Positions 55,728-64,000 of a stretch of 64,000 bases of DNA are shown here, piece after piece. Both the position numbers and the translations under genes were made by a program. Position 1 is the first letter of the stretch; every line of letters begins with the position of its first letter. Below the pieces are notes generated by a model that saw nothing but the letters and a program-made list of their open reading frames with translations, did no database searches and was not told the origin of the DNA. Origin of the DNA: an uncultured Oceanospirillaceae bacterium (GTDB taxonomy: Bacteria; Pseudomonadota; Gammaproteobacteria; Pseudomonadales; Balneatricaceae); NCBI GenBank assembly GCA_913057435.1, contig CAJXNY010000010.1, positions 54,522 through 118,521 of the forward strand, written 5' to 3'.

Positions 55728-55977
55728 GGCCGGGTCAAACCTGCGTAAGCCGGGTCACGCCGGGGGGCTACCTGTATAGAGAATAGATGAGTGGGGCAGG
55801 TGACGGAACAATTTGGGCGGGGCTCGCTTATCGCATATCCAGTGGACTGCGAGTGCCTGCGAAATGCTCACCAATGACACAATGCCGATCAGTTAAGCAA
55901 TTGATCGGCATTTTTATACCGGTTAGTTAAAGCTTAACTGACTGGCATTACGACGCAGGCCGGGCTTTTTATGCCCG
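55728..55977. other. Spacer with an orphan terminator
   Basis: There is no gene on either strand. It holds the plus-strand terminator listed next, an AGTTAA-AGC-TTAACT palindrome (55924-55938) and a CGGGC/GCCCG hairpin next to the chemoreceptor stop. Confidence 0.4.
55881..55917 (+). terminator. Orphan Rho-independent terminator, facing plus
   Basis: AATGCCGATCA (55881-55891) pairs with TGATCGGCATT (55902-55912) and is followed by a T run. Both neighbouring genes are on the minus strand, so it must end some other plus-strand transcript, perhaps a small RNA from 55740-55915. Confidence 0.6.
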
Positions 55978-58119
55978 CTATTCACGTAGCCGACTGACCT
56001 CAAACGCCCCCACCAGCTGGTTCAGCCGCGCCGCCGTCTGCCCCACCTGCTCACAGCTGTTGTGCAGTACCGACACCAGCCCACCCATCTGCTCACTGGA
56101 TACCACCACCTGCTGAGTCTGGGCACTGTGCTGCTGACTGCTATCGGCAATCCGGTTAATACTCTCGAACATCTGCGCCACAATGCCATACAGCTGTTGA
56201 TTATCCGCCGTAGCGGCCTGGGCATGGGCCAGACTCTGGTCCACATCCTGCACCCCTCGTTCCATATAGATCACCGCTTCCTGAGCCTGCTTCTGGATCG
56301 AATCGATACAGGCCTGGATATCAGTGGCGGCAATCGCCGTGCGTGATGCCAGCGCCCGTACCTCATCAGCGACCACGGCAAAGCCCCGGCCATGACTGCC
56401 CGCCCGCGCCGCTTCAATCGCCGCATTGAGCGCCAGCAGATTAGTCTGGCTGGTGATATCCGTAATCACTGCGGTAATATTACCCACCTGCTCAGTGCCA
56501 CCTTGCAGGGCCTGCACCCGCTGCGCTGAATTCTGCACAATCTCGCGAATCGCAGCGGTACCGCCCTGCACCGCATCCAGCTGTTCGCGGGCATCGGTCA
56601 CTACCTGCTCCATCGAGCTTTTCATCTGCCGGGCGGTCGCCGAAGCGGTATCGATTTCACCCAGCTGTAACGCCAGCTGGTGCAACATCTGCTGCATCGC
56701 GGCACTCAGCTCCACCGTACTGCCACCCGCTTCTGCGTTGTGCTGCTGTAGCGTCTGGCTGTGCTGACGCACATCCGCCGCCGCCTCAATCACCTCACCG
56801 ACAATGCCATCCAGATTATCAATAAAACTGTTAATCCAGCGACCCATATCGCCACTTTCATCCTGACCCAGCTTTGTCGCGTCCAGTCGCTGACGTAAAT
56901 TTCCGCCCCCTTCGGCGATATTACGAATCACCTTTGTCATCCGGTTCAGCTGTTTTGCCAGCCGATTCGGTCCCCACAAACAGAACAGTGCGCCGAACAG
57001 CAGCGCCAGCAACACTGAAACCGCATTAACCAGCAAGGGCGACAGCTCAAACACATGCTGCAAACTCAGGGTCAGCCCCAGCTGCGTGGCCATAGTGACC
57101 ATATAGACCTTCATCATGCTGAAGCTCAGAGAGCGGCGTCGGTATACCTCTTCCAGATCCGCCTCACACATCATGCCCCAGCGGTCAGGCGAGCCGGGCA
57201 GCTGGAAAGTCACCCCTTTACCGATAACCGGAATATGCCGGTAATCCGAATAGCCTGGATAGGTGACAAACAGATTCTCGCCCCGGGCAATGGTTTCCCG
57301 CACACCGGGGTGTAACTCGCCGGTGGCCGGGTCGTTAAACTGAACTTCCAGTTCGGTATGCTGACTGACCTGAACAATGCCGTAATTGGTATGGATGCCG
57401 GATTTAAGGTTCTCACCATGGCTGAAAGTATCGTCCTCAAACCGGGAGCGAGACAACGCCGTCCCTGGCGCCAGGGTCGGCTCAAAGATGGAATCCACCA
57501 TAAAGATATAGTTATCACCGGACTCACTGTAGATATGCCCGGCTTCACGCTGAATAAGATCACCCAGCACATCATTGGGCACCCGGCCACAAAGACAGCC
57601 CACCACTTCACTGCCATGCTCGATCGGCTGATAGAACATCAATGTCACCTGATCATGGAAGCGGGAACTGGAAGGGCCCAGCTGCAAAGTCACCGGGTCG
57701 GCATAGGGGCCATGAAGGAAGGGTCCACTCAGCCCCTGTTGCAACGCTTTCAGGCTTAACAGGCGCTGACCGGTCCGCGTGGCCGTGCTGGAGCTGAGAA
57801 TCTGACCCTGGGTATCAACCAGAAACAGCTCGGAAAAGTCACCGGATTCCGCCAACGCCGCCTGCAATACCCGCTGTAACTCAGCCGTATCTGCGGGCAG
57901 CACGCTGGTCAGCCGCTCTAATTGACGCCACTGCTGCCGGGCCCACTGCTGCAACAGTTTAACGCGGGTAGCAGCGATACCCTCAAAAGTCTGTTCCACC
58001 ACCGCATAGTGGTTCCGGTTAAGCCGACAGCTCCAGCCCATCGCCAGCTTTCCCGTCGGCCCAAACCAGGGCAACCAGTGCCGCTCGGCACTCGACAGCT
58101 TCATCTGCAGGCTCTTCAT
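55978..58119 (-). CDS. Chemoreceptor with large N-terminal cache-like region and no N-terminal membrane helix
   Basis: A 713-residue chemoreceptor. The first 330 residues have no membrane segment, yet include cache-like strands ([31 protein letters not shown]). Hydrophobic stretches at about 335-360 and 363-384 are the only membrane helices, then HAMP ([29 protein letters not shown]) and the tip [38 protein letters not shown]. If both helices span, sensor and tip are both cytoplasmic. The start is ATG 58119 with GGGAGCG upstream; the longer open frame adds 46 residues but no helix. No C-terminal pentapeptide is present. Confidence 0.88.
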   Translation of the reverse strand: MKSLQMKLSSAERHWLPWFGPTGKLAMGWSCRLNRNHYAVVEQTFEGIAATRVKLLQQWARQQWRQLERLTSVLPADTAELQRVLQAALAESGDFSELFLVDTQGQILSSSTATRTGQRLLSLKALQQGLSGPFLHGPYADPVTLQLGPSSSRFHDQVTLMFYQPIEHGSEVVGCLCGRVPNDVLGDLIQREAGHIYSESGDNYIFMVDSIFEPTLAPGTALSRSRFEDDTFSHGENLKSGIHTNYGIVQVSQHTELEVQFNDPATGELHPGVRETIARGENLFVTYPGYSDYRHIPVIGKGVTFQLPGSPDRWGMMCEADLEEVYRRRSLSFSMMKVYMVTMATQLGLTLSLQHVFELSPLLVNAVSVLLALLFGALFCLWGPNRLAKQLNRMTKVIRNIAEGGGNLRQRLDATKLGQDESGDMGRWINSFIDNLDGIVGEVIEAAADVRQHSQTLQQHNAEAGGSTVELSAAMQQMLHQLALQLGEIDTASATARQMKSSMEQVVTDAREQLDAVQGGTAAIREIVQNSAQRVQALQGGTEQVGNITAVITDITSQTNLLALNAAIEAARAGSHGRGFAVVADEVRALASRTAIAATDIQACIDSIQKQAQEAVIYMERGVQDVDQSLAHAQAATADNQQLYGIVAQMFESINRIADSSQQHSAQTQQVVVSSEQMGGLVSVLHNSCEQVGQTAARLNQLVGAFEVSRLRE

Positions 58120-58453
58120 GTTTCGCTCCCTGTACTTATCTGCGACAGAGGGCAACTGCAAAAAGCGAACCAATATACGAAAGTACCAGAACCGGCGCAT
58201 CTGAAACGGAATTGGCTGTAAAGAGTGTGCATAAATATTGCAGGCACGCTGACGCACGCACCATTTCAGAACCAGAGGACGGGGAAAACCGGACAGTCCG
58301 CAGAAACGGAAAATTTAGAACAGTCAGTCATAAACTCGATCGCAAGTACCGGACATTGGCGAGGTGTCTATATATGTCCTGGCTTGCGCCTGTTTGAGGG
58401 GCGTGACTGGAAATGACCGCTGGCCGGTGCTCGGTAACCGCAAACGGCAAATT
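58120..58453. other. Spacer leading into the second accessory island
   Basis: There is no gene. Two similar fragments, AAACGGAAAATTTA and AAACGGCAAATTTTA, occur near 58304 and 58441. Nothing else is recognised. Confidence 0.35.
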
Positions 58454-59029
58454 TTACGGGGCACGCTTTACTACAACGTCGAGTATCTCATCACATAAAG
58501 AAGATAACTGCTGGATGCAGGCGTTGTGTTCGAGCTCTATCAAGCGAATCTTTTCATTGAGGTCTGCCAGTTGCTCAGTAGTGCTTGCCGCTGGTTGTGT
58601 GCTGGTACATAAATTTGCCGAACATCGCGCGTGCTCAAGCTCATAGTCACTTTTTTTCATATCAGCGCGTATGATTGCCATCTCTAGCCGTATAACGCAC
58701 TTCGTCCAGTGTTCAGCCTGAGCCTGATGGCAAAAACTCTCAGGTAACTTCCTGATCAGATTCTTTAACCTGACTCTTGCGCTGGTATGCGCGCAGCCCA
58801 ACCGGCTTGCGCGAGTTTTGTTGGAACAGAATGTTACCCGCTCAAAACCATGTTCAACGGAGGTATCTATAATGGGGGTGATGCCATCACTCTTGCGTTT
58901 AACTTTTTCATGGTAAAGCTGGCAACAGGAAAGGTCGAAGCTTCGTATATCAGCTTCAATGGCTCGTAGTCGTTCATCAAGTGATACCGGCTTATCGGGT
59001 ACTGTTGCCGCGATCAGAAATTCAGTCAT
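58454..59029 (-). CDS. Helical, cysteine-containing protein of unknown function
   Basis: Not recognised. The 191-residue protein looks mostly helical and coiled-coil, with an N-terminal segment LDERLRAIEADIRSFDLSCCQLYHEK and a C-terminal TTEQLADLNEKIRLIELEHNACIQQLSSLCDEILD. Eleven cysteines are scattered through it. ATG 59029 has AAGGAAT upstream, supporting a real gene. It is the only minus-strand gene of the island and lies next to the transposase remnant. Confidence 0.5.
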   Translation of the reverse strand: MTEFLIAATVPDKPVSLDERLRAIEADIRSFDLSCCQLYHEKVKRKSDGITPIIDTSVEHGFERVTFCSNKTRASRLGCAHTSARVRLKNLIRKLPESFCHQAQAEHWTKCVIRLEMAIIRADMKKSDYELEHARCSANLCTSTQPAASTTEQLADLNEKIRLIELEHNACIQQLSSLCDEILDVVVKRAP

Positions 59030-59189
59030 ATTGATTATTCCTTAATCTCAATTCTGAGTCTGCTACTCCAGCCTCACTCACGTTTTAGCAGAGTATATCA
59101 CCCCTTAAAAAGTACGGACTGCGCCACTTACCCCATTGTTTCACCTTACTCTGTGCACCGCTACCTGCCGGGCATTCTACTCATGACCG

Positions 59190-59393
59190 TTGCCGCGTTA
59201 TGACCTGAAGCATGCATTGTTGTGGCTGGCATCGGAGGAGCGGGTGCGCTGTTTCCTATTTCATGTACTGCCGCGTGGGTTTGTGCGTAGCCGCCATTAT
59301 AGTTTTCTGGCCAACGCCATCCGGCGACGACGGTTGCAACAGATCCAGTCTCAGCTGTCGGCGGAACCGGCACCGGCACCGAATAGCCGCTGA
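59190..59393 (+). pseudogene. IS91-family (Y2) transposase remnant
   Basis: A 67-codon fragment. Residues 22-57 (FLFHVLPRGFVRSRHYSFL then ANAIRRRRLQQIQSQL) match the segment of IS91/IS801-type Y2 rolling-circle transposases that reads FLLHVLPxGFxRIRHYGFLANR. The flanking catalytic Tyr region and the N-terminal zinc part are missing and the frame ends soon after, so it is a dead fragment. No complete IS ends could be seen. IS91-type elements are known to move neighbouring DNA, which suits an island. Confidence 0.75.
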
Positions 59394-59699
59394 TCGTAAT
59401 GAGGCTGCGAATAATCAATGCATCAGATATAACCTGAAAAACAGCCTTGCCAATAGATAAAAACCAGCGTAAAAACAACAGTATTAGGCGTGTTTAGCGC
59501 ACAGAAAACGATCAGCCACGCTATCGGGTACAGTTGACACCCGTTCAGCTATATATGGAAAGCCGATGAATGGACAGGGAGATCCGTATGTTAAAAAGCA
59601 AATTTTTTAGCATCCTCCGTTGCCCGTTCAACAGACGGCTATACCGATGACTGCGTCATCCACATATCCGCTTATTTGCTATATCCTAGGAGGAATCGA
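59394..59699. other. Spacer between the IS91 remnant and the GTG-start gene
   Basis: Nothing beyond the candidate small ORF (59588-59650) listed next. The bases just before 59700 form a perfect AGGAGG ribosome site for the following gene. Confidence 0.35.
59588..59650 (+). CDS. Candidate 20-residue basic small protein
   Basis: A very short frame encodes MLKSKFFSILRCPFNRRLYR, with GGGAG (59577-59581) six bases before its ATG. It is cationic and aromatic, with no homology that I recognise. It could be a leader peptide or chance. It lies 50 bases before the GTG-start gene at 59700. Confidence 0.25.
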   Translation: MLKSKFFSILRCPFNRRLYR

Positions 59700-60212
59700 G
59701 TGAGTCCAATAAAATTTGAGCTGTCATCAGATTATGGGTGTTTGGCAATTTTAGATCCCTCTAATTACTCCGGATTTGTGAGTGAAAATTGGGAGCTAGA
59801 ACAATTAAAAAATCACATTCGCAGTGAAAATGCTAGAGGCAGTATTGTTGCTTGGGGTGTAACCTCGTGTAACTGGAATATAGAAATACTCTTCTCAGAG
59901 CCAACAGTTAAAGGTTATCGGTCTTATAGTTCTTGCATTGAAACAACCGGCGAACTGCTTCTCACGACTTATGACTCAATTACAATGGCTGCGCAGTTTT
60001 CTGACACCGTTTTGCCTGAAGCTCATGAAAGTGATCAAATAATTAAACTAGGAAAGGGTGTTTACAAAATTGAAATCGTCCAAAACTTCCCTAATGATCT
60101 AATTGATACCGAAGAATTATGGGATTTAACTATCACGCATTACTTAATTTATATCTATAAAGCATCGGAAAACGAAAGCCCTAAAGGGGAGCTTCCATGG
60201 TTTTCTGCATAA
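59700..60212 (+). CDS. Unknown 170-residue protein in the accessory island
   Basis: Not recognised. It starts at GTG 59700 with a perfect AGGAGG six bases upstream, a strong translation signal. It looks like a compact soluble alpha/beta protein, with many acidic residues and a strand-rich C-terminus (YKIEIVQNFPN, THYLIYIYKA). AT-rich relative to the core genes. The size and acidity recall immunity-type proteins, but there is no specific match and no toxin gene next to it. Confidence 0.6.
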   Translation: MSPIKFELSSDYGCLAILDPSNYSGFVSENWELEQLKNHIRSENARGSIVAWGVTSCNWNIEILFSEPTVKGYRSYSSCIETTGELLLTTYDSITMAAQFSDTVLPEAHESDQIIKLGKGVYKIEIVQNFPNDLIDTEELWDLTITHYLIYIYKASENESPKGELPWFSA

Positions 60213-60295
60213 GACAAAATCGGCCGAAAACGCGGCCTGGACTTACTAACGTTCGCCTTTGCTACCGTCGTTAAGAATCAGGGAACCTTGTCGTA

Positions 60296-60766
60296 ATGAA
60301 CAAAAACTTTCAGATCAGGCTTGGAACCCCCGACGATATTTATCGCATAGCAGACGTATATACAGATTCTGTTCGAGAATTGTGCAAAGATGATTACGAA
60401 CCGGAAATTATTGCACACTGGGAAATTTCAACGCCAGCTGAGTCACGTTTAAAAGCGATTGAGAGTGGCTCCTTATGGGTTGCTGAAGTGGATGGTGAAA
60501 TAGGCGGTTATTTGGTTTCAGTGCCTGGTGAATTAGTGGCTTTATTTGTTGGTTCTTCCTACGCTGGCCTGGGAATGGGGCGGGCATTAGGTCAGCTGGG
60601 GATTGAAATTGCAAAAAATAATCCGCCAGGTGTCGTAAATGTTGAGTCAACTATTACAGCCGCACCTTTCTATAAGAAATTGGGTTTCAAAGAAACTGCG
60701 TGCGGGTACTTCTCTCATGGCAGATCCGATTTGAAAATTCCAGTAATTAATATGGTTTTATTGTAA
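60296..60766 (+). CDS. GNAT N-acetyltransferase in the accessory island
   Basis: A 156-residue GNAT. It has TDSVRELCKDDY near the N-terminus, motif A ALFVGSSYAGLGMGRALGQLGIEIAKN (AGLGMG acetyl-CoA loop) and motif B VNVESTITAAPFYKKLGF. It belongs to the same family as the GNAT at 53678. AGGGAA precedes ATG 60296. Base use is AT-rich like its neighbours. Substrate unknown; such acetyltransferases are frequent integron cargo. Confidence 0.85.
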   Translation: MNKNFQIRLGTPDDIYRIADVYTDSVRELCKDDYEPEIIAHWEISTPAESRLKAIESGSLWVAEVDGEIGGYLVSVPGELVALFVGSSYAGLGMGRALGQLGIEIAKNNPPGVVNVESTITAAPFYKKLGFKETACGYFSHGRSDLKIPVINMVLL

Positions 60767-60897
60767 ACATGATTTTAACAAAAAAGGCACTTCGACCTAT
60801 ATTTTCTTCTGCATTTTCGCGCATTCCGATATCGCTATATTTTTGCGCTATAAATTTTTACTAATCTTGAATAAATTAAAATGATGGAGTGTGAAAG

Positions 60898-61188
60898 TTG
60901 AAAGGATATTTAATATTGGATTTCTCTATAAAGGACTTTGGTCTTTTTAAAGAATATATCGATAAAATCCCAGAATTTATTAAAAATCATGGCGGTCGAT
61001 ACGTTGTTCAGGGTGTCGAGCCTGAGATCATGGAGGGTGACTGGCAGCCAGAAAGAGTTGTCGTATTAGAATTTCCCAGTAAAGACGTTGCAAAGGAATT
61101 TTTAGCAGATCCAGAAGCACAGCCATTGTTTTCTATCAGGCATAATACTACTGAGAGTAAACTGATTCTGGTGGAAGGCTGTTTTTAG
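60898..61188 (+). CDS. DUF1330 family protein
   Basis: A 96-residue alpha/beta-barrel (dimeric ferredoxin-like) protein with the DUF1330 pattern: YLILDFSIKDFGLFKEYIDKIPEFIKNHGGRYVVQG and WQPERVVVLEFPSKDVAKEFLADPEAQPLFSIRHNTTESKLILVEG. Function unknown. The start is TTG 60898, since the family N-terminus begins there and GGAG lies seven bases upstream; no ATG is suitable. An attC-like site begins 15 bases after the stop, as expected for a gene cassette. Confidence 0.85.
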   Translation: MKGYLILDFSIKDFGLFKEYIDKIPEFIKNHGGRYVVQGVEPEIMEGDWQPERVVVLEFPSKDVAKEFLADPEAQPLFSIRHNTTESKLILVEGCF

Positions 61189-61203
61189 TGGCGAAACCAG
61201 ACC

Positions 61204-61297
61204 TATAACAAGGCACTCAAAGGGATGATTTACAACTGGTTGTTCACTTCGCTAGAGTTTAATCAACTGTAAATTGCCGCTTAAGATAGTGTTAAAC
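61204..61297 (+). mobile_element. attC-like integron recombination site (Vibrio-repeat type)
   Basis: The 94-base site opens with TATAACAAGGCACTCAAAGG, close to the start of Vibrio cassette repeats, and ends with GTTAAAC (61291-61297), which fits the GTTRRRY crossover core. Inner arms ATTTACA (61228-61234) and TGTAAAT (61268-61274) pair across a variable loop. It lies directly after DUF1330 and 18 bases before the dipeptidase start, the placement expected between cassettes. Confidence 0.6.
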
Positions 61298-61315
61298 AAC
61301 AGAAAAATACAAAAA

Positions 61316-62008
61316 ATGAACAAACCGATAACAGAACTATCATCCCCACACGTCAGATCTATTCCAATTATTGATGCGAATGAAAAGCTAATCGACATCA
61401 AAACAGTCGGGTTTATAAAATATGGCACGGCCCCAGAGTCACCCGAAACAGAGCCTTACTACCGGCTATTACGCGAAGGGGTTGTCTCAAAACTGGAAAA
61501 AGCCCAAATCCTGCTACCCAAGGGCTTGAACTTCCGACTCTATGAAGGCTACAGACACCCTGAATTCCAGCAAAAACTGTTTCAAGCACAGTTGAAACGA
61601 ACCACTGTCGCAAACCCAGGCTGGAGCAGCGCTAAATGCTACCAGCAAGCAGCGAGATTAGCCTCGCCGGTTAAAACGTTTGATGGCCAAAAAATAGTAC
61701 CGCCTCATAGCACCGGTGGCGCGCTGGATATTGAAATTATAAATTCTGCAGGCCAGGTAATCGATTTTGGCATGGAAATAAAAGACTGGTTCCGTGTTGA
61801 CTCTGTACTCTGCGAGAGTTATTACCCCGACTTACAGGGGGCAGAAAAAGACAACCGGGTAATGCTTATCGAAATTCTCGAGTCCGCAGGGTTTGTGAAT
61901 TATCCAAGAGAATGGTGGCATTTCTCTTGCGGTGATCAATACTGGGCTTTTCTGAATAACCAGGATTCCGCATTGTATAGCAGTGTCGAGTTATCGCTGG
62001 CGAATTAA
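61316..62008 (+). CDS. D-Ala-D-Ala dipeptidase, VanX/DdpX type (peptidase M15D)
   Basis: A 230-residue zinc peptidase. It keeps the VanX catalytic set: Arg80 in YEGYRHPEFQ, zinc ligands His131 and Asp138 in PPHSTGGALDIE, Glu199 and His202 in REWWHFSCGD. Relatives hydrolyse D-Ala-D-Ala, in glycopeptide resistance (VanX) or peptidoglycan recycling (DdpX). No vanH/vanA genes are nearby, so recycling or nutrient use is more likely. There is no signal peptide. ATG 61316 has no strong ribosome site; it lies just behind the attC-like site, so it may be expressed from outside. Confidence 0.88.
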   Translation: MNKPITELSSPHVRSIPIIDANEKLIDIKTVGFIKYGTAPESPETEPYYRLLREGVVSKLEKAQILLPKGLNFRLYEGYRHPEFQQKLFQAQLKRTTVANPGWSSAKCYQQAARLASPVKTFDGQKIVPPHSTGGALDIEIINSAGQVIDFGMEIKDWFRVDSVLCESYYPDLQGAEKDNRVMLIEILESAGFVNYPREWWHFSCGDQYWAFLNNQDSALYSSVELSLAN

Positions 62009-62322
62009 ATAATTGAGTCAACCAATAAGTAATCTTAAAGTACGAAAATACTCGTCAATTCCATTGATTAATCCAAGCCATTTGGGCTGTGATCTGTACT
62101 GAATAGTTCAAAAAAATACCGCCAAAATATCAGACTTTACTGGATAATCAGGCCGCCTGTGTCAGAATAGACGCCGCTGAGCATTCACCGTTACTTTTGC
62201 GTCAGGATACGCAGAATAATACGGTTATTAATGAAAATATTGGACAATAAATATTCCTTAACATATCGGGTTTAGTTTATTCCCATCACTCAACTTATCA
62301 CTCTGAACATGGAGGTTTCCTG
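62009..62322. other. Spacer before the PHA depolymerase gene
   Basis: No gene, repeat or attC-like site was found. The part 62220-62300 is AT-rich and probably carries the promoter of the depolymerase. GGAGG at about 62311 is its ribosome site. Confidence 0.4.
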
Positions 62323-63885
62323 ATGAAATTGGCACACACCCTGTTGCCTGCAATGCTGCTAACAGCGTTCACCCCCTCTGCGCTGGCGGGGCAGCAGTCC
62401 GCCGCTGCGAATGCGCTGGGGGCGTACAACATTGATCTGAGCCAGACATCAGTGTCCGGGATTTCCTCTGGCGGCTTTATGACCGTACAGATGCATGCCG
62501 CCCATGCGGATAATATTGTGGGGGTTGGGGTATTTGCCGGTGGCCCTTATGAGTGTTCTGGCACCAGTAGTCAGGTTGCCAACGTCAGTACAGCCACGGG
62601 TACTTGTATGGGCGGCAAGGCGGATGCTGATACAGCCATCACCCGGCTTCAGCAAGCTGCCAAAGCGGGCCGGATTGCCCCCGTGGAAGCGCAGCATGCG
62701 GATAAAATCTGGCTTTACTCGGGCTATAACGACGGTGTGCTGAAGCAGCCCACCATGGATGCACTGGATAGCTACTACCAGAGCCTGGTGGGTGAAGGTC
62801 AGGTTTACTATCGGGATAACCAGGATGCGGGCCACGCCCAGATTGTTGATAACAGCCATGGTCAGGAATGTGTGCTCAACGGTGGTGAGTTTATTAACGA
62901 TTGTCAGCTGGATGGGGCCGGGCAGATTCTGGAATTTATCTACGGTGATCTTACGGCTAAACAGACCAGTGAACTCTCGGGTGAGATTGTGGCGTTTGAT
63001 CAGTCGCCCTGGTTTGATGGCAATTCAACCGCAGTAATGGCTGATACCGCCTATGCGTATGTGCCTCAATCCTGTGCCCAGGGCGAACCTTGCCGGTTAC
63101 ATATTGCTTTCCACGGTTGTATGCAAAATGCTGAGTCGATCGGCGACAGTTTCTACCGCTACGCCGGTTATAACGCGTGGGCGGACACCAATAATTTTGT
63201 TGTACTGTACCCGCAGACAACACAGACCAGCATGCTATTTGTGCCTGGTACGCCTTTCAACCCCAAGGGTTGCTGGGACTGGTGGGGCTTCACCGACCCG
63301 GCCAGCCTGCAGGCTGACTACGCTTCACGCGATAGCCTGCAGATTAGAGCGGTCTGGAATATGGCAACCCAGCTGGCGTCTGGCGCCAGTCCGGCACAAA
63401 AGGCAGTCAAAGCTGATACCGCAGTGCCTCTGACGCTGGTTGCCACGGATGCCAGCGATGATGCTGTGTCACTGGTGTGGGATGCGCAGTCCGCTGCCCG
63501 CTATCAGCTGACCATGGCAAAGAACCCGACAGGTACGTTTACCCCAGTCAACAGCACGCCGATCAAGGGGGGCAGCTACAGTGTGACGGGGCTGGATCAC
63601 AATACAGAGTATTACTTCAAGCTGGCGCGAGTGGATGGTGCTGTTGCAGAGAGTGACGTAGTGGCGATGTCCACTGGCAGCCCTGCTGCTGATTGCGACC
63701 CCTGGTACGGCACACTGTCTGAGCACATCATGGCCGGGCGTGCTTACTCTTTCTGGTTTGCTGGCGTCTTCGCGACCGGTTCTAACGACTATCTGGGTAT
63801 GACCTACGAAGCCAACACTGCCGATGCAACACTGCAGCAGACAGGGATTGCTTACTATAAAAAAGCTAACTGTCCGGAAAACTGA
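62323..63885 (+). CDS. Extracellular short-chain polyhydroxyalkanoate depolymerase with Fn3 domain
   Basis: A 520-residue secreted enzyme that cuts polyhydroxybutyrate. The signal peptide is 1-22 (ALAG). The catalytic domain of type 2 (lipase box near the N-terminus) has GISSGGFM, with nucleophile Ser48, and a conserved IAFHGCMQN oxyanion segment near residue 262. A fibronectin type III domain (about 370-455) follows, then a C-terminal region with DCDPWYGTLSEHIMAGRAY that is likely a substrate-binding part. It has GGAGG upstream and its own terminator. It implies use of PHA from other organisms outside the cell. Confidence 0.88.
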   Translation: MKLAHTLLPAMLLTAFTPSALAGQQSAAANALGAYNIDLSQTSVSGISSGGFMTVQMHAAHADNIVGVGVFAGGPYECSGTSSQVANVSTATGTCMGGKADADTAITRLQQAAKAGRIAPVEAQHADKIWLYSGYNDGVLKQPTMDALDSYYQSLVGEGQVYYRDNQDAGHAQIVDNSHGQECVLNGGEFINDCQLDGAGQILEFIYGDLTAKQTSELSGEIVAFDQSPWFDGNSTAVMADTAYAYVPQSCAQGEPCRLHIAFHGCMQNAESIGDSFYRYAGYNAWADTNNFVVLYPQTTQTSMLFVPGTPFNPKGCWDWWGFTDPASLQADYASRDSLQIRAVWNMATQLASGASPAQKAVKADTAVPLTLVATDASDDAVSLVWDAQSAARYQLTMAKNPTGTFTPVNSTPIKGGSYSVTGLDHNTEYYFKLARVDGAVAESDVVAMSTGSPAADCDPWYGTLSEHIMAGRAYSFWFAGVFATGSNDYLGMTYEANTADATLQQTGIAYYKKANCPEN

Positions 63886-63918
63886 TCTGGCAGGCAGGTT
63901 TTCTTGCGGAACAGTTAA

Positions 63919-63945
63919 GAGCCAGCCCTGCGCTGGCTTTTTTTA
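63919..63945 (+). terminator. Rho-independent terminator of the PHA depolymerase gene
   Basis: AGCCAGC (63920-63926) pairs with GCTGGCT (63932-63938) around a five-base loop and is followed by seven T. The last 50 bases of the window after it show no gene. Confidence 0.9.
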
Positions 63946-64000
63946 TTTGTGCGCCAGGCATGGCGCGTAGCGCCGTGACTGGCGCTGTTCCAGTACACGT

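Noticed and set aside
59161..59478. A 105-codon minus-strand frame
   Set aside because: It overlaps the IS91-type transposase fragment on the other strand and has a low-complexity Pro/Ala composition.
60213..60295. attC site between the 59700 and 60296 genes
   Set aside because: A TAACG/CGTTA pair exists, but there are no inner arms or proper crossover cores.

Overview
The window is a piece of a chromosome from a free-living, motile, aerobic gammaproteobacterium, most likely a marine member of the Oceanospirillaceae (inference). The grounds are the gene families present: TtcA, E. coli-type QueE, a VF530-family protein, HtpG behind a sigma-32 promoter, four chemoreceptors, a FlgO-family lipoprotein, NhaC and DASS sodium-coupled carriers, and a secreted polyhydroxyalkanoate depolymerase. 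I saw no rRNA, tRNA, CRISPR array, prophage or integrase.

Layout. 1-5.5 kb: a truncated CDF metal exporter, a BASS-family carrier, queE, a DUF302 protein, ttcA and an MFS carrier. 5.5-9 kb: a chemoreceptor and a lipoprotein/FlgO pair. 9-13.5 kb: an EamA exporter, a DUF599-thioesterase-thioesterase operon and htpG. 13.5-18.5 kb: a histidine kinase, a divergent receiver-PAS-LuxR regulator and a di-haem peroxidase with a structured leader. 18.5-26.2 kb: a nitrilase, a HopJ protein, a cache-GGDEF-EAL protein, an Lrp regulator, and an operon of a 2OG-Fe dioxygenase with a desulfurase-like PLP enzyme. 26.6-28.7 kb: a split PAS / CZB chemoreceptor pair. 28.7-33.8 kb: a TetR-controlled unsaturated fatty-acid oxidation operon (dienoyl-CoA isomerase and fadH) and a second TetR divergent from a glutathione transferase. 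33.9-39 kb: a chemoreceptor and a thiamine-uptake operon (TonB receptor, YkoF-like protein, PnuT) behind a clear TPP riboswitch.

39.0-42.3 kb is visibly AT-rich, holds small orphan genes and has an attC-like site. 42.5-45 kb holds an RTX/DUF4214 protein and a DUF922 protease. 45.2-49.3 kb is a TetR plus a giant LplT-PlsC-acyl-ACP synthetase fusion, with three operator-like palindromes in front. 49.4-58.1 kb holds YiaA/B, an orphan TorR-like regulator, NhaC, a VF530 protein, a GNAT, a DASS carrier and an unusual chemoreceptor. 58.2-62.3 kb is a second accessory island: an IS91-type transposase remnant, unknown genes, a GNAT, DUF1330, a good attC-like site and a VanX-like dipeptidase. The window ends with a PHA depolymerase and its terminator.

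The recurring theme is local self-contained control: three TetR genes each sit beside recognisable palindromic operators. The most unusual items are the dioxygenase/PLP operon, the two integron-cassette-like islands without an integrase, the DnaA-box cluster at 0.8-1.0 kb, and the structured leader of the di-haem peroxidase.
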